DNA of 29,694 nucleotides from NCBI GenBank assembly GCA_023390815.1, contig JAEWCC010000061.1, positions 1 to 29,694 of the forward strand, read 5' to 3'. Positions within the stretch are counted from its first letter, which is position 1, and the number at the start of each line of letters is the position of its first letter. A model generated the notes under the pieces. That model did no database searches and was not told the DNA's origin. It saw only the letters and a list, made by a program, of their open reading frames with translations. Below are positions 21,017-29,479 of the stretch, in pieces. This DNA is from Bacillota bacterium (GTDB lineage: Bacteria > Bacillota > Clostridia > Christensenellales > SZUA-584). The position numbers were made by a program, and so were the translations under genes.

Positions 21017-23491
21017 ATGCCGAAAGGCAAAGCCAAACAGCCGGCGCCTAAACAGGCGCCAAAACCGGCGCCCAAACAAGCGCCCAAAGCCGAATCGCAC
21101 GGAGAAGTGGCCGGCGTGATTTTTATTGCGCTCGGCATATTCCTGGGCGTTTGCGTATTCGTGAAAACGGATACCGGGCTTTTAGGCGGTGCGTTCCGTG
21201 AGGTGCTGTTCGGCCTTTTCGGATTGTTCGTCTACCTCGTACCATTCGCGCTCGTTGCGCTGGGCGTGGGGATTATCGCCGCGCGCAGTAAAAAGAGCAG
21301 CAAAGGCAAGGTTGCACTGATCGTCCTGCTCGTCGCTTCGGTATTTTCACTGGCGCATACCTTTTTGCTGGACGAGCTCCATCTGAGTGACGGCTTTTTT
21401 TCATATGTAGCAGATTCCTATCTGAAGGGGACGCATGGCGCGGGAAGCGGCGCAATCGGCTGCCTGATCGTTTATCCCTGCCAGCTGCTGATCGGCTATA
21501 TCGGTTGTCTGATCCTGTTTTTCACCATGATGTTCGTATCGGTGCTGCTGCTGACCAACCTTTCGATCAAACGGATGAGCCGCGGCGTCGTGGACGCCGG
21601 AAAGCGCACGGTCGAGAAGGTCCGCATCAACGCGGAGGAACGGCGGCAGAACCGGCTGTATATCGAGAACCTGCGCGGAGAAGAACCGGAGGAAGAACCA
21701 TATGAGGAACCGGCTCAGCGTGAACCCGAGCTGCTGACAAAGCAAAGCTTTTGGAAAAAGAAATCTGCGCCTTCGTACTTTGACGAAGAAATGTACACGG
21801 ACAAGGCTCCCGGGCTTGCGATGCCCGGCGAGGCAGTGCCCGTATATCGCCCCGCGGAGCCGCCGCAGATGCCTATGCAGGCGCGTTCCGGCGGGCTTTC
21901 GGTGGAGGAGCCGCTGGATGATGAGTCCCTTCACGAACCCGAACCCATAAAGGACTTTTTTATTCCGCGCCCGATTCCCGATCCGCGTCCGGCCTCGGCG
22001 GAGGTTCGCCCTGCCCAGGAGGTTCAAACGCCGCCCGTCAAAAAGCATATTACAAGCACGTACCGCAGGCCGCCCTTCAATCTGCTGACCCGAGCGGAGG
22101 AGCCGAGCAAGAATACGGGGCAGGAGGAACAGCGCCGTACCGCGATGCTGATTGAGGAGACACTGACCAACTTCGGGGTAGCGGCACAGGTGGTGCATTC
22201 CGTTCGCGGCCCCGCCGTAACCCGCTACGAGCTGCGTCCCGCGCCCGGCGTGCGTGTCAAACGCATTAAGGAGCTGGAGAACGACATTGCGATGAATTTG
22301 GCCGCCAAGGCCGTCAAGATTGAAGCCCCTATCCCCGGCAAAGCCGCAGTGGGCATTGAGGTGCCCAACTCGGACGTTACGTTTGTGCACCTGCGTTCGC
22401 TGATTGAGACGGAGGAGTTCAAGAAAGCGCCGTCGCCGCTTACGTTTGCGCTGGGCAAAGACATTTTAGGCAAGAATTATTACGTCGATATCGCGAAGAT
22501 GCCGCACATACTGATCGCGGGTGAAACGGGCAGCGGCAAGAGCGTGTGTATCAACGTGCTGATCACCAGCCTGCTGTACAAGGCATCGCCCGACGAAGTC
22601 AAACTTGTGCTGATCGACCCTAAGGTCGTCGAACTTTCGATGTTCAAGCATATCCCGCATCTGTATGCACCCGTCGTGACCGACCCCAAAAAGGCTGCTA
22701 GCGCGCTGGCTGGAGCGGTCAGTGAAATGAACACGCGCTATAAACGGTTCGCGGAATGCGGCGCGCGAGACCTTTCGCGCTTCAATCAGCTGCTCGGCCC
22801 CGACGAAACGCCGCTGCCGCATATTGTGGTCATTATCGACGAGCTCGCCGAACTCATGATGTCGTCGCCGCGGGACGTGGAGGACTCCATCTGCCGTATC
22901 GCGCAGCTCGGACGTGCGGCGGGCATTCATCTGGTGGTCGCGACGCAGCGCCCGTCCGTCAACGTCATCACGGGCGTCATCAAAGCCAATATCAGCTCGC
23001 GTATCGCGTTCAAGGTCAACTCGGGCGTGGACTCGCGCACAATACTCGATCAGAACGGCGCAGAGAAGCTACTGCGCAACGGCGACATGCTCTATCATCC
23101 GTCGGGTGCGCCTAAACCGGTGCGTTTGCAGGGCTGCTTTGTGTCGGATAACGATATTGAGTCGGTAACGTCCTTTGTATCGAGCAACAGCGGTGAAGCG
23201 GAATTTGATGAGGAATTTGTCAACAATCTCAGCGCGACGCAGGACGACGAGCCGGAGGACGGTGAAATGGACGAGCTGCTCCCGCGCGCGGTAGAGATCG
23301 TGCTGGAATACGGGCAGGCGTCCATATCGATGCTGCAGCGGCGGCTGCGCATTGGCTATGCGCGCGCCGCACGCCTCGTGGACGAGATGGAGCAGCGGCG
23401 CATCGTGAGCCCGTTCGAGGGCAGCAAAGCGCGCCAGGTGCTCATCACGCGCGAAATGTTCGGGGACATGTTCGGAGCAGGGGAGGAATAG
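21017..23491 (+). CDS. ftsK: DNA translocase FtsK/SpoIIIE
   Basis: An 824-residue hexameric DNA pump that clears chromosomes from the division septum, and moves DNA into the forespore in the SpoIIIE role. Order: a Lys/Pro/Ala-rich repeat tail (1-30), about four membrane helices (30-200), an acidic Pro-rich linker (200-380), the RecA-like motor (about 390-740) and the winged-helix gamma domain (about 755-820). The Walker A motif GETGSGKS is at 502-509 and Walker B, IVVIIDELAEL, near 600. ATG 21017, with GAGGTG upstream, is preferred to the in-frame ATG at 20939 that lies before the promoter. rimO follows after two bases. Confidence 0.95.
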   Translation: MPKGKAKQPAPKQAPKPAPKQAPKAESHGEVAGVIFIALGIFLGVCVFVKTDTGLLGGAFREVLFGLFGLFVYLVPFALVALGVGIIAARSKKSSKGKVALIVLLVASVFSLAHTFLLDELHLSDGFFSYVADSYLKGTHGAGSGAIGCLIVYPCQLLIGYIGCLILFFTMMFVSVLLLTNLSIKRMSRGVVDAGKRTVEKVRINAEERRQNRLYIENLRGEEPEEEPYEEPAQREPELLTKQSFWKKKSAPSYFDEEMYTDKAPGLAMPGEAVPVYRPAEPPQMPMQARSGGLSVEEPLDDESLHEPEPIKDFFIPRPIPDPRPASAEVRPAQEVQTPPVKKHITSTYRRPPFNLLTRAEEPSKNTGQEEQRRTAMLIEETLTNFGVAAQVVHSVRGPAVTRYELRPAPGVRVKRIKELENDIAMNLAAKAVKIEAPIPGKAAVGIEVPNSDVTFVHLRSLIETEEFKKAPSPLTFALGKDILGKNYYVDIAKMPHILIAGETGSGKSVCINVLITSLLYKASPDEVKLVLIDPKVVELSMFKHIPHLYAPVVTDPKKAASALAGAVSEMNTRYKRFAECGARDLSRFNQLLGPDETPLPHIVVIIDELAELMMSSPRDVEDSICRIAQLGRAAGIHLVVATQRPSVNVITGVIKANISSRIAFKVNSGVDSRTILDQNGAEKLLRNGDMLYHPSGAPKPVRLQGCFVSDNDIESVTSFVSSNSGEAEFDEEFVNNLSATQDDEPEDGEMDELLPRAVEIVLEYGQASISMLQRRLRIGYARAARLVDEMEQRRIVSPFEGSKARQVLITREMFGDMFGAGEE

Positions 23492-23493
23492 GA

Positions 23494-24801
23494 ATGGACA
23501 ACGTATTGATACACATCGTATCTCTGGGCTGCGAGAAAAACCGCGTGGATACGGAGCACATGCTGGGATTATTGTCGGAAAGCAATGCCGTGATCGTGGA
23601 CGAGCCCTCGGATGCCGATGTGATCATCGTCAATACATGCGGCTTTATCCATGAGGCCAAGCAGGAATCGATTGATACCATACTCGGGATGGCAAAATAC
23701 AAGGAGAACGGCGCGGCGCTCATCGTGACGGGCTGCCTCGCGCAGCGGTACGCGAAGGAACTGGAGGACGAACTGCCCGAGGTGGACGCGTTTCTCGGCG
23801 TATCGGGCTACAGCAAGCTGCTGGATGCCGTGCAGTCGGTGCTGGCGGGCAAGAAGTTCGTCTGCTGTGACCGCATCGACCCGGATATCCGTCCTCGCGT
23901 GCTCACCACACCGGGACACCTCGCGTACGTGCGCATCGCCGACGGCTGCTCGAACCATTGCAGCTACTGCGCGATCCCGCTGATCCGCGGAGAATTCCGG
24001 AGCCGCAGCCAGGAGAGCATACTCTCCGAAATATCCGATCTGCGCGCGGGCGGCGTGGCCGAAGCGATACTGATCGCACAGGATACCACGCGCTACGGCG
24101 AGGATATCGGCGGACGGATGCTGCCGGAGCTGGTGGACAAGGCAGCCGATATTATGAAGGGCGGCTGGCTGCGCCTCATGTACTGTTATCCCGACGGCGT
24201 GACTGATAAGCTCATCGAAACGATGCTGAAACACGATAACGTGTGCAAGTATATCGACCTGCCGCTGCAGCATTTCAGCGACAACGTATTGCAGCGCATG
24301 AACCGCCGCCAAACCTGCGCGTCCACAAAGAAACTGGTCAAAAAGCTGCACGACGCAGGCTTCACGGTGCGCACCTCGCTCATTGTGGGTTTCCCGGGCG
24401 AGACGCAGGCCGATTTCGACATCATGATGGACTGCGTCAAAGAGCTTCGGTTTGAGAGGCTGGGCGTTTTCCGTTACTCCGTTGAGGAGGGGACGCCCGC
24501 GGCAGACATGGCCGATCAGGTGCCGGACGAAGTGAAGCAGGAACGCTACGACGCGCTGATGGGCCTTCAGGAGGGCATATCGCTTGCGATTTGCCAGGAA
24601 CAGCTGGGTAAAAGGAATCGCGTGATCGTGGATGGCCTCGACGAAGAAACGGGCATCTATATTGCGCGCAGCATGACGCAGGCGCCGCAGGTGGACGGCG
24701 TCACGTACATTTCCTCAAAAAAAGATTTGACACCGGGCAGTTTTCATGATGTTCTGATCAAGGACGCCTATGAATACGACCTGCTGGGAGAGCTGAAATG
24801 A
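23494..24801 (+). CDS. rimO: Ribosomal protein S12 methylthiotransferase RimO
   Basis: A 435-residue radical SAM enzyme that adds a methylthio group to an aspartate of ribosomal protein S12. The N-terminal domain (1-120) supplies three Cys for the auxiliary cluster (C13, C49, C81), with SLGCEKNRVDTE being the RimO type rather than MiaB. The radical SAM motif CSNHCSYC is at 152-159, followed by the TIM barrel. The TRAM domain forms the last 65 residues. ATG 23494 lies two bases after ftsK with GGGAGG upstream, and its end overlaps pgsA (ATGA). Confidence 0.94.
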   Translation: MDNVLIHIVSLGCEKNRVDTEHMLGLLSESNAVIVDEPSDADVIIVNTCGFIHEAKQESIDTILGMAKYKENGAALIVTGCLAQRYAKELEDELPEVDAFLGVSGYSKLLDAVQSVLAGKKFVCCDRIDPDIRPRVLTTPGHLAYVRIADGCSNHCSYCAIPLIRGEFRSRSQESILSEISDLRAGGVAEAILIAQDTTRYGEDIGGRMLPELVDKAADIMKGGWLRLMYCYPDGVTDKLIETMLKHDNVCKYIDLPLQHFSDNVLQRMNRRQTCASTKKLVKKLHDAGFTVRTSLIVGFPGETQADFDIMMDCVKELRFERLGVFRYSVEEGTPAADMADQVPDEVKQERYDALMGLQEGISLAICQEQLGKRNRVIVDGLDEETGIYIARSMTQAPQVDGVTYISSKKDLTPGSFHDVLIKDAYEYDLLGELK

Positions 24802-25355
24802 ACTTACCGAACCGGCTGACGATGCTGCGCATCATACTCGTACCCGTGTTTATTGCTTTTTTCTATATCCGTATGCCGTGGTGGAACTATTGGGCGGCCC
24901 TCGTGTTTGTAGGCGCGTCGCTGACCGACCTTTTTGACGGCGCGATCGCCCGGAAACGCAATATTGTAACCAACTTTGGCAAGCTGATCGACCCGATGGC
25001 GGACAAGCTGCTGGTATGCAGCGCGCTGATCTTGCTCACCGCGATCGGCTGGGTGCATGAAATCCTCGTCATCATCATGGTCGCGCGGGAATTCGTGGTG
25101 AGCGCGCTTCGAATGCTCGCTGCGGCGGAAGGCAAGGTGCTTGCCGCGGACAGCTGGGGCAAGGCCAAGACGATCGTGCAGATCGTCGCGGTGATGTTCG
25201 TGCTGCTGCGCAACGGCGTGTTTACCATGATCAGCATCGAGCCGGTGTTTGTAATCTGCGGGGATGTGCTGATGATCGCGGCGGCGGTGCTGTCGGTTAT
25301 ATCGTGTGTGGGGTACTTCGTTAAAAACAAAGCGGTGCTGAAAGAGCTGATGTAG
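24798..25355 (+). CDS. pgsA: CDP-diacylglycerol-glycerol-3-phosphate 3-phosphatidyltransferase
   Basis: A 185-residue membrane enzyme that makes phosphatidylglycerol phosphate from CDP-diacylglycerol and glycerol 3-phosphate. The CDP-alcohol transferase motif DG-x2-AR-x8-G-x3-D-x3-D is complete: D47, G48, A51, R52, G61, D65 and D69. About six helices are predicted. The N terminus MNLPNRLTMLRI is typical. ATG 24798 overlaps the rimO stop in ATGA. The order rimO-pgsA-recA is widespread in Clostridia; cinA, often between pgsA and recA, is missing here. Confidence 0.94.
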   Translation: MNLPNRLTMLRIILVPVFIAFFYIRMPWWNYWAALVFVGASLTDLFDGAIARKRNIVTNFGKLIDPMADKLLVCSALILLTAIGWVHEILVIIMVAREFVVSALRMLAAAEGKVLAADSWGKAKTIVQIVAVMFVLLRNGVFTMISIEPVFVICGDVLMIAAAVLSVISCVGYFVKNKAVLKELM

Positions 25356-25413
25356 CCCTTTTTTCGTACAGACGGCATGGTAGCATATTGATATCGTATT
25401 AGGAGGGGTAAAT

Positions 25414-26433
25414 ATGTCGGTGGAGAAGCAAAAAGCGCTGGAGATGGCGCTTACACAAATCGAAAAGCAGTTTGGCAAGGGCAGCATCATGAAGCTGGGC
25501 GACGCGGCGAGCGTGCCCGTGGCCGTCATTCCGTCGGGCTGTCTGGAGCTTGATATCGCGCTGGGCGTAGGCGGTATACCGCGCGGGCGTATCATCGAGA
25601 TCTATGGGCCGGAATCATCCGGTAAAACCACCATGGCGCTGCATATGGCGGCCGAGGCGCAGAAACTGGGCGGCGCGGCGGCGTTTGTAGACGCGGAGCA
25701 CGCGCTTGATCCGGCTTATGCCAAAAAGCTGGGTGTGGACACCGACAACCTCTACGTATCACAACCCGACACGGGCGAGCAGGCGCTGGAGATTACCGAA
25801 GCGCTGGTGCGCAGCGGCGCGATCGACATCATCATCATCGACTCGGTAGCGGCGCTCGTACCCAAGGCCGAGATTGACGGCGAGATGGGCGCTTCGCACG
25901 TAGGCCTTCAGGCAAGGCTGATGTCGCAGGCACTGCGAAAGCTCGCGGGTATCGTGAGCAAATCCAACACCGTCGCGGTGTTCATCAACCAGCTGCGCGA
26001 AAAGGTGGGCGTCATGTTCGGCAATCCCGAGACCACGCCGGGCGGACGCGCGCTCAAATTCTATGCCTCCGTACGCCTCGACGTGCGCCGCATCGAAGCC
26101 ATCAAGAGCGGCGATGAAATGATCGGCAACCGCACGCGCATCAAGGTCGCAAAAAACAAAGTCGCTCCGCCGTTTAAAAACGCCGAATTCGACCTTTACT
26201 ATGGCGAAGGTGTTTCCGCGGAAAGCAGTGTGCTTTCACTGGGAACTGAACTGGGACTCGTTAAAAAATCCGGGGCGTGGTTTTACTACGGCGAGACGCG
26301 CATGGCGCAGGGCAGGGACAACGCACGGTTATTCTTAAAGGATAACCGGGACGTATATGAAGAGCTGAAAAAGAAGATTCTCACCGAATACCATCTGGAG
26401 AATCGTGCAACAATGGCGACAAATCAAGAATAA
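25414..26433 (+). CDS. recA: Recombinase RecA
   Basis: A 339-residue RecA, which forms filaments on single-stranded DNA, exchanges strands and triggers LexA self-cleavage. Walker A is GPESSGKT at 65-72; the ssDNA-binding loop L1 is at EIDGEMG, and L2 lies in MFGNPETTPGGRALKFY. The C-terminal domain is short and lacks the long acidic tail of E. coli. ATG 25414 has AGGAGGGG seven bases upstream. No Gram-positive LexA box (GAAC-N4-GTTC) is seen in the 58 bases before it, and no recX follows; the OLE RNA promoter starts 34 bases after the stop. Confidence 0.97.
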   Translation: MSVEKQKALEMALTQIEKQFGKGSIMKLGDAASVPVAVIPSGCLELDIALGVGGIPRGRIIEIYGPESSGKTTMALHMAAEAQKLGGAAAFVDAEHALDPAYAKKLGVDTDNLYVSQPDTGEQALEITEALVRSGAIDIIIIDSVAALVPKAEIDGEMGASHVGLQARLMSQALRKLAGIVSKSNTVAVFINQLREKVGVMFGNPETTPGGRALKFYASVRLDVRRIEAIKSGDEMIGNRTRIKVAKNKVAPPFKNAEFDLYYGEGVSAESSVLSLGTELGLVKKSGAWFYYGETRMAQGRDNARLFLKDNRDVYEELKKKILTEYHLENRATMATNQE

Positions 26434-26466
26434 ATTGTAAATATATCATCAATCATGCCTGATAAT

Positions 26467-26495
26467 TTGTAAAACGCATGGATTCGTGGTATAAT
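26467..26495 (+). promoter_or_regulatory. Sigma-A promoter of the OLE RNA
   Basis: TTGTAA (26467-26472) lies 17 bases before a perfect TATAAT (26490-26495). Transcription should start near 26502, four bases before the first base of the closing helix of the RNA. Confidence 0.85.
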
Positions 26496-26502
26496 CGGAT
26501 CA

Positions 26503-27101
26503 AACGGTGGTGCAGTATTCTAGTCGGTACTCCGGTTTCGAAGGCGGGCCTAAAAATCCGCTGAAGGGCACATCGATGAAGTTTCTGGTGTTGGCTGCTG
26601 ACGCCCAGTCGGGAGCTGATGCTGGGAGTTAAGGTTGTGGGGCGATCCGTAATGGCATGCGGGCGTAGACCCTGCTTCCGTGGAGACCCAAGCAGGTAGG
26701 CGAGAGAAAAAGAGCCGTTTACTACTTGGGGTGAAACCTGTGATGCGGCGAAAGCTGTGTACAGCGTAGCCTGCCTTGAGTTTTGCGGGGCGTTATTGCG
26801 GAACAACGCTCCGGTGCGCGAAGGCCAAGCGCCCGGAATGATCGCCGCGAGAAACCCGCATGGCAAAAGAGGCTAGAAACCGTACGGTGCTGTCGAGGAA
26901 AACTCCTAGACTGTACAGGTGCGCATGGCGCACCGAGGTATTTTGGAGATTATAGTGTGGTCTAAACGGCAATCCAGTCACGCATCCGGTGACGGGGCGT
27001 TTCAGGGCTTAAAGGGAAACCGCTCCTTCGGCGACGGGGAGTGCCCGGAAGGGAAATCCTACTGGACCTAAGCTGCAAGGTTTATCCAAGATATCACCAC
27101 C
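26503..27101 (+). ncRNA. ole: OLE RNA (ornate, large, extremophilic RNA)
   Basis: A roughly 600-base non-coding RNA. It lacks a credible ORF, begins at a strong promoter, and its ends pair: GGTGGTG (26506-26512) with CACCACC (27095-27101), which is followed by a T-rich run. The inner sequence is full of short paired stems. The size fits OLE RNA (about 600 bases), and the gene after it is its known protein partner OapA, followed by tlyA, nadK and argR, which are familiar neighbours of OLE loci. In other bacteria OLE and OapA form a membrane ribonucleoprotein needed for stress resistance, including alcohol, cold and magnesium stress. I identify it from context and structure, without an alignment. 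It is not RNase P or tmRNA, as the conserved parts of those are not seen. Confidence 0.87.
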
Positions 27102-27123
27102 TGTTTTTTATTTAAAACTGTAG

Positions 27124-27142
27124 GGGCGGCCATTGGCCGCCC
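27124..27142. repeat. Perfect 8-bp GC hairpin between OLE RNA and oapA
   Basis: GGGCGGCC (27124-27131) and GGCCGCCC (27135-27142) form a perfect stem with a 3-base loop. No T run follows. A related GC-rich stretch is repeated at about 27176-27198 (GGGGCAGCCCTGC and GGCCGCCG). This has the look of a dispersed REP-like repeat inserted between ole and oapA. Confidence 0.55.
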
Positions 27143-27224
27143 GCTTAGTTACGGGATATCCGGTGTGATTCCGCAGGGGCAGCCCTGCGTGGCCGCCGTT
27201 CACTATGATAATTCGGAGATACAC

Positions 27225-27782
27225 TTGGGAAAAAACAAAAAGTCGAAAAGCGTACGATTCTGGCCAGTCAAGATCCTTATTATCGCACTGGTACTGACGG
27301 CAGGCATCAGTATTGTAACCGAACTGCTGATGGACAGGCTTTCCGTCGTGGCGGCCGGGTTCATTGTGCTGTTCATTATGCTGCTCGGTATTTTATTTGA
27401 CCTCATTGGCATCGCGTTTGCAACGTGCGACGCGACCCCATTTGTTTCCATGGCGTCCAAGAAGATTAAACGGGCAAAAAGCGCGTTGAAGCTATTGCAA
27501 AACGCCGACATCGTCAGCAACATCTGCGGCGACGTGGCAGGCGATATCTGCGGCATCGTATCCGGTGCGGCGGGCGCGGCCATCGCATTGAAAATTGTGC
27601 TGGCTTCAGGCAGAACAGACGATTTCATCACATCCATCGCGGTATCCAGCGTCATCGCGGCGCTGACCATATCAGGAAAATCCATTGGCAAGACCATCGG
27701 GCTCAGAAAGAATAAAGAGATTGTAGGCTTTGTTTCGTATCTGCTGATGTTCTTTATGCGGGAAGGCAAGCAGCGTGGCTGA
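27225..27782 (+). CDS. oapA: OLE-associated membrane protein OapA
   Basis: A 185-residue membrane protein that binds OLE RNA and holds it at the membrane in OLE-bearing bacteria. Helices are predicted at about 14-32, 41-65, 115-135 and 140-160, and a basic N terminus (MGKNKKSKSVRFW) and basic loop (SKKIKRAKSALK, about 76-88) could touch RNA. The conserved block DATPFVSMASKK and NADIVSNICGDVAGDICG between helices 2 and 3 is the best match to OapA. The start is TTG 27225, with CGGAG six bases upstream; the earlier GTG at 27165 lies in the repeat and gives a non-matching N terminus. Its end overlaps the GTG of tlyA by eight bases. Confidence 0.87.
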   Translation: MGKNKKSKSVRFWPVKILIIALVLTAGISIVTELLMDRLSVVAAGFIVLFIMLLGILFDLIGIAFATCDATPFVSMASKKIKRAKSALKLLQNADIVSNICGDVAGDICGIVSGAAGAAIALKIVLASGRTDDFITSIAVSSVIAALTISGKSIGKTIGLRKNKEIVGFVSYLLMFFMREGKQRG

Positions 27783-28569
27783 AAAGAAACGCATCGATGT
27801 GTATATGACCGAAAACGGTCTCGCGGAGAGCCGCGAAAAGGCCCGCGCGCTCATTATGGCCGGCACAGTTACGCTGGACGGGCAGGTGTGCACCAAACCC
27901 GCCGCTGTGGTAGCGGAAGGCCAGCAGGTAAGCGTGCGCGGCGAAGAGGATTTCGTCAGCCGCGGTGGAAAGAAACTGCAAAAGGCGATCGAAAGCTTCC
28001 ATATCGATTTAACCAATACGGTATGCATCGATGTCGGTGCATCCACAGGCGGGTTTACCGACTGCATGCTGCAGCACGGCGCGGCGCATGTGTACGCCGT
28101 GGACGTGGGCTATGGACAGCTCGCGTGGCGGCTGCGTCAGGATGCCCGCGTTACCGTGATGGAGCGCTGCAACGCGCGCTATCTCACTCCGGAGATGTTT
28201 GATCCGCTCGCTTCGTTTGCGAGTATCGACGTCTCTTTTATTTCTCTCAGGCTGATATTACCCGCGCTGAAGGGCGTCCTGGTAGCCCCGTTTACGATCG
28301 CGGCGCTGATCAAACCGCAGTTCGAGGCAGGCCGTGACAAGGTCGGCAAGCATGGCGTCGTGCGGGACCCCAAAACGCATATCGAGGTGATCGAAGGCGT
28401 ATTGGCTTCGGCGCAGGAGATTGGGCTTTTCGTTGCCGGGCTGGATTTCAGCCCCATCAAAGGGCCGCAGGGCAATATTGAATATCTCGCCTGCTTTGCG
28501 AACAGCGGCGAAGGGCAGATACCCGATATAGCGGGTGTGGTTGCCGCGGCGCATGGCGAGCTCGATTAA
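27775..28569 (+). CDS. tlyA: TlyA family rRNA 2'-O-methyltransferase
   Basis: A 264-residue protein with an S4 RNA-binding domain (5-65) and an FtsJ-type methyltransferase domain. The SAM-binding motif CIDVGASTGGFTDCML lies near residues 83-98, followed by VYAVDVGYGQLAW. TlyA methylates C1409 of 16S and C1920 of 23S rRNA in some bacteria; in others the shorter form acts on 16S and 23S or is called a haemolysin. The start is a GTG overlapping the oapA stop by eight bases. tlyA next to nadK and argR is common in Bacillota and a hallmark of OLE loci. Confidence 0.93.
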   Translation: MAEKKRIDVYMTENGLAESREKARALIMAGTVTLDGQVCTKPAAVVAEGQQVSVRGEEDFVSRGGKKLQKAIESFHIDLTNTVCIDVGASTGGFTDCMLQHGAAHVYAVDVGYGQLAWRLRQDARVTVMERCNARYLTPEMFDPLASFASIDVSFISLRLILPALKGVLVAPFTIAALIKPQFEAGRDKVGKHGVVRDPKTHIEVIEGVLASAQEIGLFVAGLDFSPIKGPQGNIEYLACFANSGEGQIPDIAGVVAAAHGELD

Positions 28570-28584
28570 CCCGTCGAATTCGTG

Positions 28585-28613
28585 TTGTATAATTATCCAC
28601 GATTCGATATAAT
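28585..28613 (+). promoter_or_regulatory. Sigma-A promoter of nadK
   Basis: TTGTAT (28585-28590), 17 bases and a perfect TATAAT (28608-28613). The ATG at 28622 follows only eight bases later, so the transcript would be nearly leaderless. Confidence 0.82.
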
Positions 28614-28621
28614 GGGTGCAT

Positions 28622-29464
28622 ATGAATATTCATAGCGTAGGAATCTATTCCAATAAAACCAGAGATCACGATTACGCAGGCGCGCTAAAGCTGGCTGCGC
28701 TTTTGCGCGCGCGCGGTGCGGGCGTATACTTCGACGCAGATTGCATGCCGGATGGCGAAAGCGCCGTCATCGATTATACAAAAATCGACTGCCTGTTTGT
28801 GTTCGGCGGGGACGGGACGCTGCTGCGCGCCGCCGGAAAAGCATGCGTTTATGACGTGCCGATGCTCGGTATCAATCTGGGACGTCTGGGTTTTTTAACT
28901 GAGATCGAGCTGAGTGGGTTGGAGCAGATGCTGGACAACCTGCAAAGCGGAAAATACTATACGGAAGAGCGGTTCATGCTGCACTGCGTGGTTATGGACG
29001 GCGAAGAGACCGTATCAACCGCTGAAGCGCTCAACGACGCGGTTGTGATGAAACGCGACGCCTCGCGTACGATCCACATCGAGCTGTCTGTCAACGGAGC
29101 GCTGGCCGACAGCGTGTCGTGCGACGGTATGATCGTATCGACGCCGACCGGCTCCACGGCGTATTCACTTTCCGCAGGCGGGCCGATCGTCAGCCCGTGC
29201 CTCGAATGCATGCTCGCAACCCCGGTTTCGCCGCATACGCTGCATTCCCGCACGATCGTGGTATCAGCCGACGATACCATTGTGATCAAGTCCGAATTTG
29301 AAGTGGGCGTTCTGCTGTCCTGCGACGGGATGCCGCAGCGCAGCCTGAAGCACGGGGAAACCGTGCACGTTAGCCGCTCGAAATATATCGCACGATTTAT
29401 CCGTTTTCAGGATGGGTACTTTTATCCGCTGCTAAGGTCCAAATTTTTAAGCTGGGATTGGTAA
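28622..29464 (+). CDS. nadK: NAD kinase
   Basis: A 280-residue NAD kinase that makes NADP from NAD and ATP (or polyphosphate). GGDGT at 62-66 is the nucleotide-binding site, LGINLGRLGFLTE follows, then ALNDAVV (the NE/D motif) near residues 137-143 and DGMIVSTPTGSTAYSLSAGG near 167-186. Length is normal. ATG 28622 is preferred, though GTG 28616 lies just before it; no ribosome binding site is seen, as transcription itself begins within a few bases. nadK joins the tlyA-nadK-argR-recN cluster. Confidence 0.94.
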   Translation: MNIHSVGIYSNKTRDHDYAGALKLAALLRARGAGVYFDADCMPDGESAVIDYTKIDCLFVFGGDGTLLRAAGKACVYDVPMLGINLGRLGFLTEIELSGLEQMLDNLQSGKYYTEERFMLHCVVMDGEETVSTAEALNDAVVMKRDASRTIHIELSVNGALADSVSCDGMIVSTPTGSTAYSLSAGGPIVSPCLECMLATPVSPHTLHSRTIVVSADDTIVIKSEFEVGVLLSCDGMPQRSLKHGETVHVSRSKYIARFIRFQDGYFYPLLRSKFLSWDW

Positions 29465-29479
29465 AAGAGGAGGCCGCCA

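Noticed and set aside
21401..22390. A 329-residue minus-strand ORF inside ftsK
   Set aside because: It is opposite a well-conserved FtsK sequence in high-GC DNA, has no SD and no recognisable domain; it is a shadow of the real gene. The same holds for the antisense ORFs at 2441-3223, 11394-12299 and 23569-24351.
26453..26965. Short ORFs on both strands in the OLE RNA segment (26453-26866 minus, 26783-26965 plus)
   Set aside because: Neither has an SD or a recognisable protein sequence, and the segment has a promoter and paired ends of a structured RNA.
26503..27101. RNase P RNA, tmRNA or a group II intron as alternatives for the large RNA
   Set aside because: The conserved GAGGAAAGTC core of RNase P, the tRNA-like ends of tmRNA and the domain V of group II introns are not seen, and the neighbours fit OLE.
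27165..27224. Longer oapA reading from GTG 27165
   Set aside because: The extra 20 residues come from the GC-rich repeat, have no SD, and do not resemble an OapA N terminus; TTG 27225 has CGGAG at good distance.
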